Source: Methanomassiliicoccales archaeon
Lineage (GTDB): Archaea > Thermoplasmatota > Thermoplasmata > Methanomassiliicoccales > JACIVX01
Assembly (NCBI GenBank): GCA_024464195.1
Contig: JANHAK010000002.1
Coordinates: 1-24,725 of the forward strand
DNA length: 24,725 nucleotides
Direction of reading: 5' to 3'
In this document: positions 15,100 through 22,444 of the stretch, piece by piece
Layout: each line of letters begins with the position of its first letter
How positions within the stretch are numbered: the stretch's first letter is position 1
The notes under the pieces: model-generated
Told to the model about the DNA's origin: nothing
The model's input: only the letters and a program-made list of their open reading frames with translations
Databases searched by the model: none
Program-made: the position numbers and the translations under genes

Positions 15100-16056
15100 C
15101 TAGGCCCTATCGGATCTTGATATTTGAAAGTTGTGATTCATCTCGGATTCATCCAAATAACGAGAGGAATTAAATGTACCCAACTTCATTTGGTTTTGTA
15201 CCTGAACTTCCTTTTCACGATGAGGTATCGAAAGAAAATCCATCATCTGCAGTGCATTCTTGACGGCTTTTGCACTACCGTGATTGTTAAAATAGACGCG
15301 AATTTCTTTTGCCTCCAATTGCATTTTCCTTATTCTCTTTTCCCATGGTCTTAGCTGGTCTTCTGAGTAAAGATAATCGTAACGGTTGATACGGAAGTCG
15401 TCTTCTTTTTCACCATCGAACCAGATATCGTAATTCCGACCGTGAAATCGAATATAAGAATGATATGAGGTTAATTGATCTGTGAAAGGGAATCCAGGTC
15501 CATCTACGATAACCATTGCGACGTCAAATTTCTTGAGAAGATCGGTTACTTCTCCAATAATTTGATTTCGAGAATCGTCGAGCCACGACCTATGACGGAA
15601 CTCAATGGCGTATCGGTATCGATCACACGCGATGGATGAGAGAAAAGTAGAGAGCGATGAAATCGAATCAGGATCATACTTGAAATACGGAGATAATTGA
15701 ATGAGAGCGGTACCTAGGAGATCTTTCTTTGCAAGTGGTGCGATGCAAATTTCCTCGAACGATTGAGCCTGTCGACCTGCGGCTTCAATCTTTCCGTTGA
15801 CGAGCGAGTCGTGAGTGATTAGTTGTGGTAGCTTGACAGAGAACTCAAATTCACCGAGAGATGCTGCTTTCGAAATCCATGACCGTACAATAAATTCGCT
15901 TGGCGGTCTGTAGAACGTGCTGTTGATTTCTACAGTCTTAAAGAACTGGGCGTAGTATCGTAGCCATTCCTCTTTCCTATTGGCTAGATAAAGTGGATAG
16001 AATCTACCGATCCAATCATCGTATGACCAGCCACTGCAACCCACCAAAATGGTCAT
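15100..16056 (-). CDS. DUF72 family TIM-barrel-like protein (YecE-type)
   Basis: Protein of unknown biochemical role with a TIM-barrel fold. Family marks: VGCSGWSYDDWIGRFYP at the very N-terminus, FFKTVEINSTFYRPPSE (about 34-50), FEFSVKLPQLITHD (about 70-83), YAIEFRHRSWLDD (about 142-154), SYIRFHGRNYDIWF (about 200-213) and VYFNNHGSAKAVKNA near the end. The start is ATG 16056, giving 318 residues; a longer open frame reaching 16239 only overlaps the upstream gene. About 45 residues after the usual family end form a polar tail. It begins 7 bp after the TAG of the THEP1-type gene, so the two are co-transcribed. It stops with TAG, 29 bp before the acyl-CoA ligase. Confidence 0.9.
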   Translation of the reverse strand: MTILVGCSGWSYDDWIGRFYPLYLANRKEEWLRYYAQFFKTVEINSTFYRPPSEFIVRSWISKAASLGEFEFSVKLPQLITHDSLVNGKIEAAGRQAQSFEEICIAPLAKKDLLGTALIQLSPYFKYDPDSISSLSTFLSSIACDRYRYAIEFRHRSWLDDSRNQIIGEVTDLLKKFDVAMVIVDGPGFPFTDQLTSYHSYIRFHGRNYDIWFDGEKEDDFRINRYDYLYSEDQLRPWEKRIRKMQLEAKEIRVYFNNHGSAKAVKNALQMMDFLSIPHREKEVQVQNQMKLGTFNSSRYLDESEMNHNFQISRSDRA

Positions 16057-16063
16057 CGAATTT

Positions 16064-16618
16064 CTATTGATTGTTGGCAGATAAAAACTTTCGCAGCCGT
16101 TGAAGAATGAAATCGGGTAGATCATCACGATTATTGAAAGAAACAACAAGAATCTCGACATCCCCTCTTTCCTTAATCTTATTGAAAAATGGATCGCCTT
16201 TTTCTGCGATTGTGCCGAGGACAAGTTTAGAAGAATCAAGTGCGGCGATCACCGCACGTTTAAATGACGGTGATAGAATTTCCATCTTTCCAATCTCATC
16301 GATGATCACGATCTTCCTAGTTATCATCGCCTTCTCAATGGAAGCGACCGCAATCCGTTCAATGTCCTCGAGATTGACGCCATATTTGCCAATTTTCGGC
16401 GTGTTGGTCAAGGAGACATCAGCAAGGATTCCACTCATTCCATCCAATGTTATGATCTTAAATCCTTTTCTGATTCCTTTTATTCTTGCTTCGGTTGTAT
16501 AAAAGCCACCGCATTCGCTCTCAAGAGTTTTTACAACCTTTGTAATGACAGTCGTCTTGCCAATACCTGGCGGTCCTGTGATCAAGAAATTTTTCTTGAT
16601 TTTAAAGTCGCTCGCCAT
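16064..16618 (-). CDS. THEP1-family nucleoside-triphosphatase
   Basis: Small P-loop NTPase of the THEP1/DUF265 family, whose members hydrolyse ATP, GTP and others slowly; its cellular job is unknown. From ATG 16618 the protein is 184 residues. It shows Walker A ITGPPGIGKTT (about 13-23), GFYTTEAR, GFKIITLDG, a Walker B IVIIDEIGKMEI (about 100-111) with the family's Glu, and LVLGTIAEKG. A TTG at 16651 would add 11 residues that do not resemble the family; a TATA-like GTATATC 27 nt upstream of 16618 also favours the shorter form. It is the first gene of the leftward operon to the DRTGG gene. Confidence 0.9.
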   Translation of the reverse strand: MASDFKIKKNFLITGPPGIGKTTVITKVVKTLESECGGFYTTEARIKGIRKGFKIITLDGMSGILADVSLTNTPKIGKYGVNLEDIERIAVASIEKAMITRKIVIIDEIGKMEILSPSFKRAVIAALDSSKLVLGTIAEKGDPFFNKIKERGDVEILVVSFNNRDDLPDFILQRLRKFLSANNQ

Positions 16619-16640
16619 CGGGATCACATCGTGGTGTCGC

Positions 16641-16649
16641 GATATACAC
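16641..16649 (-). promoter_or_regulatory. TATA-like element for the THEP1-type gene
   Basis: On the minus strand TGTGTATATC is centred about 27 nt upstream of the ATG at 16618, consistent with a leaderless transcript. A second AT-rich element, ATTTAAAT (16678-16685), lies farther upstream and is the competing candidate. Confidence 0.35.
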
Positions 16650-16710
16650 AAACTAATTGCAAATTAGCAGGCATCTAGATTTAAATATCCATATGATAAT
16701 AGACACGAAT

Positions 16711-16908
16711 GCCCGAAGAGGTCGGGAATCGATTTTTCCCAAAAATCTTCGGGTGGACAGAGTATCGTTAAAATGGGTCGCTCCAGGAACGGCGATGCGA
16801 CATCGGGTCATGACTGGAGACCAACCCCGGTACTCGACAAACCCCAGCCTGGGTCAGTGTGGTGAGGCGGGTGTTTCCCTGCGATGATCCAACCTGTTAG
16901 GGCTGGGG
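16711..16908 (+). other. Candidate structured RNA or long structured leader
   Basis: In the 365-bp gap between the divergent starts of the THEP1-type gene and the YkgJ-type gene I find no convincing reading frame, but a G+C-richer stretch with ordered, perfect inverted repeats: CCCGAAGA 16712-16719 with TCTTCGGG 16746-16753; GAGTA 16760-16764 with TACTC 16831-16835, enclosing CTCCAG 16781-16786 with CTGGAG 16814-16819 and within it CGATG 16793-16797 with CATCG 16801-16805; then CCCCAGCC 16842-16849 with GGCTGGGG 16901-16908, enclosing GGGTCA 16851-16856 with TGATCC 16885-16890 (one G-U). The helices nest without conflict. A TTTT follows at 16914-16917. I could not match it to SRP RNA, RNase P RNA, 5S or tRNA motifs. 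It could be a free RNA or the leader of the gene at 16984. The strand is inferred. Confidence 0.4.
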
Positions 16909-16983
16909 AACATCTTTTCGATCAACATTTATTTGAATTCCTTCTGGAAAAAAACAAATTCTATGAGATGATGTAGGTGATCG

Positions 16984-17250
16984 GTGACACGATACATCAG
17001 AAAGGGGTTTTGCAATCGCTGCGGCGATTGTTGCAAACCCCGATTCGAGATCGACGAAGAAGCGAAGAAATTCTATGCCGAGAATGGCCTTCCTGAGAAC
17101 GGACAATGCCAATTTCTCGCGCTGATCAACGGCGAATGGACATGTACAATCTACTCCCGAAGGCCACCATTCTGCGCCGCTTTTCCGTGGCATCCAGATC
17201 AATTAAAGGGACTGCCCAGGTGTTCCTATTATTTCGAGATCGAGGAATAG
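16984..17250 (+). CDS. Small YkgJ-type cysteine-cluster protein
   Basis: 88-residue protein of the YkgJ-like zinc- or iron-binding family. It shows CNRCGDCCKP (residues 10-19), C43 after the GQ pair, C54 in WTCTIY, then RRPPFCAAFPW (C64) and a last Cys near the end in RCSYYF, the usual six-to-eight Cys pattern of the family. The start is GTG 16984, preceded by GGTGATC (about 16974-16980), and the family motif begins a few residues in. It converges with the HD-domain gene (stops 2 bp apart) and lies 75 bp after the structured region. The bound metal and function are unknown. Stop is TAG. Confidence 0.85.
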   Translation: MTRYIRKGFCNRCGDCCKPRFEIDEEAKKFYAENGLPENGQCQFLALINGEWTCTIYSRRPPFCAAFPWHPDQLKGLPRCSYYFEIEE

Positions 17251-17252
17251 AG

Positions 17253-18233
17253 TTAGCGAAGATAGATCGATCCAAGTCTCTTACTCCAAAACCAATTATC
17301 CTCCGTTGCCGCTTCCTCCTTTGTTCTAATATACTGCTCAATGCGAGAATCCATGTCATCAGCAAGTGAAACAGCTATGGCTTCGGGAAACATCGGGATC
17401 TTTGGTGATCCAAGTTCGGGTTTCCCATGATGACTCAACAAAATGTGACAAATCTTGAGCTTGAGATTCTCTGGAAAATCAGGAATGGAATTGCATGCCT
17501 TTGAAACCATTTCCGCGCCAATGACGAGGTGACCGCGAAGCATGCCATCGTCTGTTTCCTCGATACTTGTTTTGATCTGGTATTCTCCGATCTTTCCGAT
17601 ATCATGGAGTACCGCGCCTGTAATTAGCAAATCGCGATCGAGATTAGGATACAGTCTTGATTGAAATTCACATATTTGCACGACCCGCAATGTGTGTTCA
17701 AGTAGTCCGCCCACCCAGTTACCATGAATAGAGATAGAAGCTGGCGCGTGCTTGAATTTCTCCACAAACGATTCGTCCGAAAAAAAGGAAGATAAAAGGG
17801 TTCGGAGAAACGAATTCTCAACTTTCTTTATGAAAGAATTGAGAGTTGACATCATTTGATCTGGATCCTTTTCGCTAATGGCAACAAAATCTCTTATGTC
17901 ATAAGAGCCTGGTTGAACAACAACGATAGAGTCGCCAGTCTCAGCATTTACGCCGATCTCCATAACATCCTTGTATTCGCACACTATACCTTGCACTCTA
18001 ATCACGTCGCCGTTCTTGAGGCCATCATAAAGTTTTCGAATCGTTTCTTCATTGCCTGTTCCCCAGTATTTTAAATTCAATTGGCCCGTCCTGTCAGATA
18101 TTCTTAATTCAAACATAAACCCCCCAGCGTATCGACGGGGCGGTTTCTTGTACTTAATTGAAAAAAGATCGTTAACCTCTTCGCCAACAACGAGATCTTT
18201 AATGAATCGCTTTTTCAACTGCTTAATCTCCAT
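17253..18233 (-). CDS. OB-fold/HD-domain 3'-5' exonuclease-like protein (YhaM type)
   Basis: The 326-residue protein has the layout of YhaM-type 3'-5' exoribonucleases: an N-terminal OB-fold (about 20-100, FMFELRISDRTGQLNLKYWG and GDVIRVQGIVCEYKDVMEI) and an HD phosphohydrolase domain with the metal ligands in LLEHTLRVVQIC, VLHDIGKIGEY, LRGHLVIG and LLSHHGKPELGS (about 175-285). The closing WFWSKRLGSIY is also typical of that group. ATG 18233 is chosen because GAGGTG lies 7 nt before it; a longer frame to 18290 would overlap the upstream gene. Sixteen base pairs separate it from the SprT-like gene, so both are in one operon. RNA or DNA as substrate cannot be told. Confidence 0.88.
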   Translation of the reverse strand: MEIKQLKKRFIKDLVVGEEVNDLFSIKYKKPPRRYAGGFMFELRISDRTGQLNLKYWGTGNEETIRKLYDGLKNGDVIRVQGIVCEYKDVMEIGVNAETGDSIVVVQPGSYDIRDFVAISEKDPDQMMSTLNSFIKKVENSFLRTLLSSFFSDESFVEKFKHAPASISIHGNWVGGLLEHTLRVVQICEFQSRLYPNLDRDLLITGAVLHDIGKIGEYQIKTSIEETDDGMLRGHLVIGAEMVSKACNSIPDFPENLKLKICHILLSHHGKPELGSPKIPMFPEAIAVSLADDMDSRIEQYIRTKEEAATEDNWFWSKRLGSIYLR

Positions 18234-18249
18234 GTGTCTACACCTCAAT

Positions 18250-18984
18250 TCATTTCGTTTTAACATCCCGAATAAAAGACGTATCTCCACAAGTCACTCT
18301 CTCTTTGGCGATTTTCTTCAACCAAAGTTCTGCCTCATTCCATTTTGGAAACATTCTTTCTCGTCTTCTAAACTCTGATCCATGCCCAGTAAAGAAATGC
18401 TCAGAATTCATCTCCAGATGCAGCATCTCATGGTAAAGAACATAAGCGGGAACAATCGATGGTACAGAAGGTGAATCCAGCACGGAACTGATCGCTATCA
18501 CTTTCATAATAACGCTGCAATATCCTACGCGATTTCTGTTACCGTTGATCGTCCATGTAAGGTATGCATCTGATGAGTTCTTAATAAGTCGGGATTCTTC
18601 AAGTTCGTATCGAATCTCATCCAAGTTAAAGGTCGATCCTGATGATGATAATTTGAGATTCCTACTACGCTGGAGGTAGATCGGGCGATTTTTTTCAACA
18701 AACTCTTTCGATTGAATCCAGTTCTTAAACGCCTCACCGTAAAGTTCCCTCCTGTTTTTTGATTTCATTCTGCAAAAGAGTGAGCAGGCGTAGTCTTCGA
18801 CAACCTGTTCATCTGCCCATCGTAGATAATCTGAAACACGAAGAGAGAGCTGCGATCCATTTCTCTTCCAGGTACTCTTCAATTCTTTAAATGGATAGAA
18901 CTGTGCTTTAATCTGGTCATGACCATAGTTCTTACCGACTGAATTTACAATAGCTTCAAGTCTTGCATTATCGCACATTTTCAA
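18250..18984 (-). CDS. SprT-like (YgjP/DUF45-type) zinc metallopeptidase
   Basis: Residues about 140-230 match the SprT/minigluzincin zinc-peptidase pattern: a strand GYCSVIMKVIAIS, then VPAYVLYHEMLHLEM with the HExxH zinc site (HEMLH, about 183-187) and the third ligand in GHGSEFRRRER (about 200), then FPKWNEAELWL. SprT-like proteases (SPRTN, Wss1) cut proteins crosslinked to DNA; other relatives have no known substrate. The N-terminal 130 residues are of unrecognised, basic character. Start: TTG 18984, which overlaps the DUF429 stop as TTGA and has a complete AGGAGGTGATC ribosome site 5 to 6 nt upstream; ATG 18978 is the alternative. It sits between a predicted nuclease (DUF429) and an exonuclease-like gene. 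Confidence 0.82.
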   Translation of the reverse strand: MKMCDNARLEAIVNSVGKNYGHDQIKAQFYPFKELKSTWKRNGSQLSLRVSDYLRWADEQVVEDYACSLFCRMKSKNRRELYGEAFKNWIQSKEFVEKNRPIYLQRSRNLKLSSSGSTFNLDEIRYELEESRLIKNSSDAYLTWTINGNRNRVGYCSVIMKVIAISSVLDSPSVPSIVPAYVLYHEMLHLEMNSEHFFTGHGSEFRRRERMFPKWNEAELWLKKIAKERVTCGDTSFIRDVKTK

Positions 18985-19688
18985 TCGATCACCTCCTGCA
19001 TTGGAAGAATAATGAAGCCATCGTCATAATCTCCGATAGACTCAGTGCGATGCCCCTTATTTATCCAGTGCGAATACACGCATATTGCGCTGAGAAATGC
19101 ATCAATCTTGTCCGCAACATTAATCAGATCCCTTCCAGGTACGCGATTAATTTCGTTCTCCAACTCTAAGGGAATTTCTATTGAAGGTTCCCATTGGCTT
19201 GCGAGACGAAGAGTCCGAAGGGCATGCTCGCGTCTCTTATGTTCGTCGCCTCTCTTATATGAAGGGGGGTTTCCGTGTGTAATGATGTAAAGCAAACCGT
19301 AAGGATAAACTTCAAACAAAACCCTATCACTGGACAATTGATCGGGAAAACTGAAGCCGCGCGACAGCAATTTTGATGCAAGAATTTTCCCACGGCAACC
19401 ACCAAATTTTCGTTCGAAAAAAACGCGATTCGTTGGTAAAAGTCTAATGCCCCTTGAGAAAAGTGTTCGCTCGCATTTCCTCAATTTATTATGATCTGGA
19501 ACAATGAGTGGAGCATCGATCCCTATCCAAATGCGATTCTTCGAGGCAATTCTATCAATGATCTCTTCATCTGTTGTTACGAGCTCAATTCTTTCAACTT
19601 GGCCTTGAGAACTGAGAATACAAACAGCCGTTCCCCTTTTTCGTGGGGGATTCATCTTCCATCCAAGATCGATACCGACGAAATACAC
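18981..19688 (-). CDS. DUF429 family protein (predicted RNase H-fold nuclease)
   Basis: The 235-residue protein begins YFVGIDLGWKM and has WIGIDAPL (about 54-61), LPTNRVFFERKFGGCRG (about 84-100), VLFEVYPYGLL (about 125-135) and ADKIDAFLSAICVY near the end; these Asp/Glu-bearing strands are the usual marks of DUF429, considered a nuclease with RNase H fold. No activity is proven. The GTG start has a TATA-like TGTATTAATG about 27 nt upstream and no ribosome site, suggesting a leaderless first gene of the DUF429 - SprT-like - HD operon. The stop codon overlaps the next start. Confidence 0.85.
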   Translation of the reverse strand: MYFVGIDLGWKMNPPRKRGTAVCILSSQGQVERIELVTTDEEIIDRIASKNRIWIGIDAPLIVPDHNKLRKCERTLFSRGIRLLPTNRVFFERKFGGCRGKILASKLLSRGFSFPDQLSSDRVLFEVYPYGLLYIITHGNPPSYKRGDEHKRREHALRTLRLASQWEPSIEIPLELENEINRVPGRDLINVADKIDAFLSAICVYSHWINKGHRTESIGDYDDGFIILPMQEVID

Positions 19689-19710
19689 AATAATATTACA
19701 TGCCGAACGA

Positions 19711-19720
19711 CATTAATACA
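19711..19720 (-). promoter_or_regulatory. TATA-like element for the DUF429 operon
   Basis: Minus-strand TGTATTAATG is centred about 27 nt upstream of the GTG start at 19688, with no purine-rich ribosome site between them, which fits a leaderless mRNA. Confidence 0.35.
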
Positions 19721-19889
19721 ATTGCTGCCCAAATTTTCTATCTCCCCAGCATGCATGAAGCTTGACGACCAGAAAAAAGTCCTTCAAAGTGCATTTTATA
19801 AGAAAAATACACGCAGTGAACTCAAAAATATTGCAAAACACGATCACCTAAATTTGATCATCCGTTCTCAATGAAAACATCTCATGGCA

Positions 19890-19907
19890 CTTGATTCATG
19901 AATCAAG
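19890..19907. repeat. Perfect 18-bp palindrome
   Basis: CTTGATTCATGAATCAAG is self-complementary over all 18 bases. It lies 35 bp after the APC permease stop (minus strand) and about 200 bp upstream of the DUF429 start. With no central loop it resembles a DNA-binding site for a dimer more than an RNA hairpin, though it could contribute to transcript ending for the permease. The remaining 250 bp between the two genes hold only a 39-codon plus-strand frame (19755-19874) without recognisable features. Confidence 0.5.
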
Positions 19908-19941
19908 CTTGCTGATCTTCTGTTTACTTGACTTCTACCAA

Positions 19942-22227
19942 TCAACGATCAATTTCCTCGCGCTTATTTGATTCAGTAGGGCGTTTCGTTAGCTCACTAC
20001 CTGCCACCCTTTCGTAAATGAGCACAGGGCATTTCGCGTTTTGAACGATTTTGTCCTGAGTCGGTCCAAAGACAAACTTCTTCCAGTGCCTTCTCGCGCT
20101 AACGCCAATTACAAGGAGATCATAATCCATCGACTCTGCAACGACACCCCCAACAATCGTTTCTGGCCTAATCTCTTTTGTGATCACTTGTACCCCAGCA
20201 GATTGAACTATTTCCATCAGCCGCTTTGAATACTCGATTGCTTTCAGCCGGTAGCGTTCATCAACGATGACATTGAGTATTGTAACTCTCGCGGCCGCTA
20301 CCCTTGCAATCTCCGCAGCAATTTCTGTCGCCTTGCTCACGTGCCAAAGTCCTCCCGACAGGACCAAAATATTCTCGGGTCTCAGTTTCTCTTCATCTCT
20401 CATGACAATTACGTCACAAGGCGTTCCTCTCAAGATGTCATCCAGTTTTCTCCCGAAAATCCTCTTCTTAGTTCTCGTATAACCTTTCCAACCGAGAATG
20501 ATCATGTTGGCCGCTTCTTCCTTCGCAGTGTCAATGATCGCGGTGACAATATCGTGGGACACGGAAACAAGCGCCCGAGTCGGGACACCTCTCAGCTCAG
20601 CGTAAACTTTGAGTTTCTCCAACATTTTCTTTCTTTCCTCAACAACTTTTCTGTCAACCGCGTCAATAGGGACGGCAGTAGGAACCTCGACAATGTTGGT
20701 GAGAAGAATTTCTCCGTGATTTTTTGCAGCGACGATACATCCCAGATCGATCAGCCCAACATTCCTTACGTCATCAACGGGTATCAGAACTCTAAACTTT
20801 CTGAGCTCCTCTGGTGTCAGTAACATTCTTGCTGGGACTTCGATTTTCTCGATTTCTTTTCGCCCTTTTGCAAAGTAATGAATGAGAAGTCCCGAGTAGA
20901 TCACTGCAAGGGCAATATACCACGCAAGAGGTTCAAAATTAAATAAGGAAGCGGCGAGAAAAACTTTCGCTCCAATTGCAATTAGGGGCAAAACCGGAAA
21001 AAGCGGAATTAGGAAATGTCTTTTCGCATCTGGTCTCTTCCACCTTAGTGCGATTGCTGAAATATTGACAAGAATGAAAAGAAGCAATATCAGAATGTCA
21101 GCGACGGCAGCGACCTGAGCAATTGGCAAAAATGCTGAAGCGAATATAATTATACCACCGCTTAGGAAGATGGCAACCGAGGGCGTGTGGTTCTTACGGT
21201 TAAGCTTGCCAAAAGCTACTGGCAGATTACCGTCACGTCCCATAGCAAACGAAACGCGCGAAGATGAAAAAATCACGGAATTTACTGCCGCAATCGAGCC
21301 AATGATAATGCCGACAGATATAATCGCTCCACCGAAAACGGGAACGACCTTCTGGGAGGCGACAACGAGTGCTTCCTGCCCCTTTCCAATCGCGGCTAAC
21401 TGAGCAATTGGTTGCCAGCCCATGACTGCAATGGTCAATGCGGTGATTGTAATGAAAAGAATTGCACTGATCGTGATACAAAGAAACATCGCGCGGGGAA
21501 CAGTTCTCTCAGGATCTTTTGTTTCTTCGCCTGTTTGTGCGACAATCTCGTAACCTTCAAAGATCATGAAGGTAAAACCCATGGAAGTTGCGATGCTCAT
21601 GTAACCCATTGGAATAAAAGGCTCAAACGCATTTTGTACTCCATTACCGCTTAACAATGCAATAATGCAGAAAACCATGTATATCACAATGATACCAAGG
21701 AGCATGGCCGAAATAATGACCTCAGATTTCCCGGCTCCCTTCACACCGCGGTAATTGAGAAAGATGAAAAAGGCCGAGATTCCCACAGCGAAAAGCTTCG
21801 ATATCATTTCAGAAGAGATACCAAAAAAAGAAATGCCGTATTGGACAAAGAGCGCGCTAACCCCAAGGCCGAAACCCAACGCATAAACAGCGCATGCAAT
21901 GCAATGACCGACCCACGACATCCATCCACCGAGAAAACCCATTGGAGGAAAGAGCGCTTCTTTAATCCACAGGTATCCTCCGCCCGTTTCCGGAAAGGCA
22001 CTTGAAAGTTCGGCATACGACATCGCTGTGAGAAGCGTAATAAAGAAGTTAAGAACGAGGGCAAGAAGAATTGCAGGGCCCGCAATGCCGATAGCGATGC
22101 CAACAAGAACGAAAATCGTCGAGCCAATATTAGGCCCGATTCCTATCATTAAGACTTCCAAAAGTCCGAGGTCCCTCCGTAATGTGACCTCTACGCCTGA
22201 CGACCCCGAACCTTCTTTGTTGGCCAT
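19942..22227 (-). CDS. APC-family amino acid permease with two C-terminal universal stress (UspA) domains
   Basis: Residues 1 to about 455 form an amino acid/polyamine transporter with roughly twelve hydrophobic segments, starting at LRRDLGLLEVLMIGIGPNIGSTIF (helix 1 with the unwound GxG-like stretch) and including FPETGGGYLWIKEALFPPMGFLGGWMSW and FMIFEGYEIVAQTGEE. Then come two tandem UspA domains, about 472-610 (FRVLIPVDD ... ILGWKGYTRTKKRIFGRKLDD) and 612-745 (ENILVLSGG ... VIGVSARRHWKKFVFGPTQDK). The first keeps most of the GxxGx9G(S/T) ATP motif but has Arg after the last Gly; the second lacks the middle Gly. They probably sense nucleotides and gate transport (inference). ATG 22227 has a TATA-like CTTATTTC about 30 nt upstream and no ribosome site. 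It is monocistronic. Substrate unknown. Confidence 0.92.
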   Translation of the reverse strand: MANKEGSGSSGVEVTLRRDLGLLEVLMIGIGPNIGSTIFVLVGIAIGIAGPAILLALVLNFFITLLTAMSYAELSSAFPETGGGYLWIKEALFPPMGFLGGWMSWVGHCIACAVYALGFGLGVSALFVQYGISFFGISSEMISKLFAVGISAFFIFLNYRGVKGAGKSEVIISAMLLGIIVIYMVFCIIALLSGNGVQNAFEPFIPMGYMSIATSMGFTFMIFEGYEIVAQTGEETKDPERTVPRAMFLCITISAILFITITALTIAVMGWQPIAQLAAIGKGQEALVVASQKVVPVFGGAIISVGIIIGSIAAVNSVIFSSSRVSFAMGRDGNLPVAFGKLNRKNHTPSVAIFLSGGIIIFASAFLPIAQVAAVADILILLLFILVNISAIALRWKRPDAKRHFLIPLFPVLPLIAIGAKVFLAASLFNFEPLAWYIALAVIYSGLLIHYFAKGRKEIEKIEVPARMLLTPEELRKFRVLIPVDDVRNVGLIDLGCIVAAKNHGEILLTNIVEVPTAVPIDAVDRKVVEERKKMLEKLKVYAELRGVPTRALVSVSHDIVTAIIDTAKEEAANMIILGWKGYTRTKKRIFGRKLDDILRGTPCDVIVMRDEEKLRPENILVLSGGLWHVSKATEIAAEIARVAAARVTILNVIVDERYRLKAIEYSKRLMEIVQSAGVQVITKEIRPETIVGGVVAESMDYDLLVIGVSARRHWKKFVFGPTQDKIVQNAKCPVLIYERVAGSELTKRPTESNKREEIDR

Positions 22228-22281
22228 GATTATCGCACAGTTATGAAGTGGGGCGAAATAAGTGTTTCCACAAGAATAGAA

Positions 22282-22311
22282 TGGATTGATAACGCAAAGG
22301 TAATCAATCCA
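22282..22311. promoter_or_regulatory. 9-bp inverted repeat upstream of the permease promoter
   Basis: TGGATTGAT (22282-22290) and ATCAATCCA (22303-22311) are exact reverse complements with a 12-bp spacer; equivalent bases are 21 bp apart, two helical turns, so a dimeric regulator could bind one DNA face. It ends 20 bp upstream of the TATA-like element of the APC permease, a usual place for an activator or repressor. No binding protein is encoded in the window. Confidence 0.45.
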
Positions 22312-22436
22312 AGACCTGATTGCCTTTGACTTTTCCGCTTATTTCTTTCATATTGATGAGGCTCACGGTCCTTCCTCTTCTGCGGGCTTATCGGTTAACC
22401 TCAGGCACGGATTAAATCGCATCCCAGACTAGCTAT

Positions 22437-22444
22437 AAAAAAAA
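22437..22444 (-). terminator. Possible oligo-T terminator
   Basis: Eight consecutive A on the plus strand give a T8 run on the minus strand, about 230 bp after the UxaA-like stop. Archaeal transcription commonly ends at such U-tracts without a hairpin. The same sequence (CTATAAAAAAAAG) could instead act as a plus-strand TATA element. Confidence 0.3.

Noticed and set aside
15100..16239. Longer DUF72 protein starting at 16239 with a hydrophobic N-terminus resembling a signal peptide
   Set aside because: The extra 61 residues overlap the THEP1-type gene in another frame; the family motif VGCSGW begins at the ATG at 16056.
16657..16887. 76-codon plus-strand frame over the structured region
   Set aside because: The frame has no family resemblance and its sequence is better explained by base-pairing arms; a very short peptide cannot be fully excluded.
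16711..16908. SRP RNA, RNase P RNA, 5S rRNA or tRNA
   Set aside because: I looked for the SRP helix-8 GGAA/AGCA motif and UGUNR, RNase P GGAAAGUCC-type and ACAGAAA motifs, 5S spacing and the tRNA T-loop; none is present in the right order.
19755..19874. 39-codon plus-strand frame (MKLDDQKKVL...) between DUF429 and the permease
   Set aside because: Charged and coding-like, but short, with no ribosome site or family match; left as unproven.
20341..20823. 160-codon plus-strand frame inside the permease Usp region
   Set aside because: It is antisense to the two Usp domains, which are clearly conserved.
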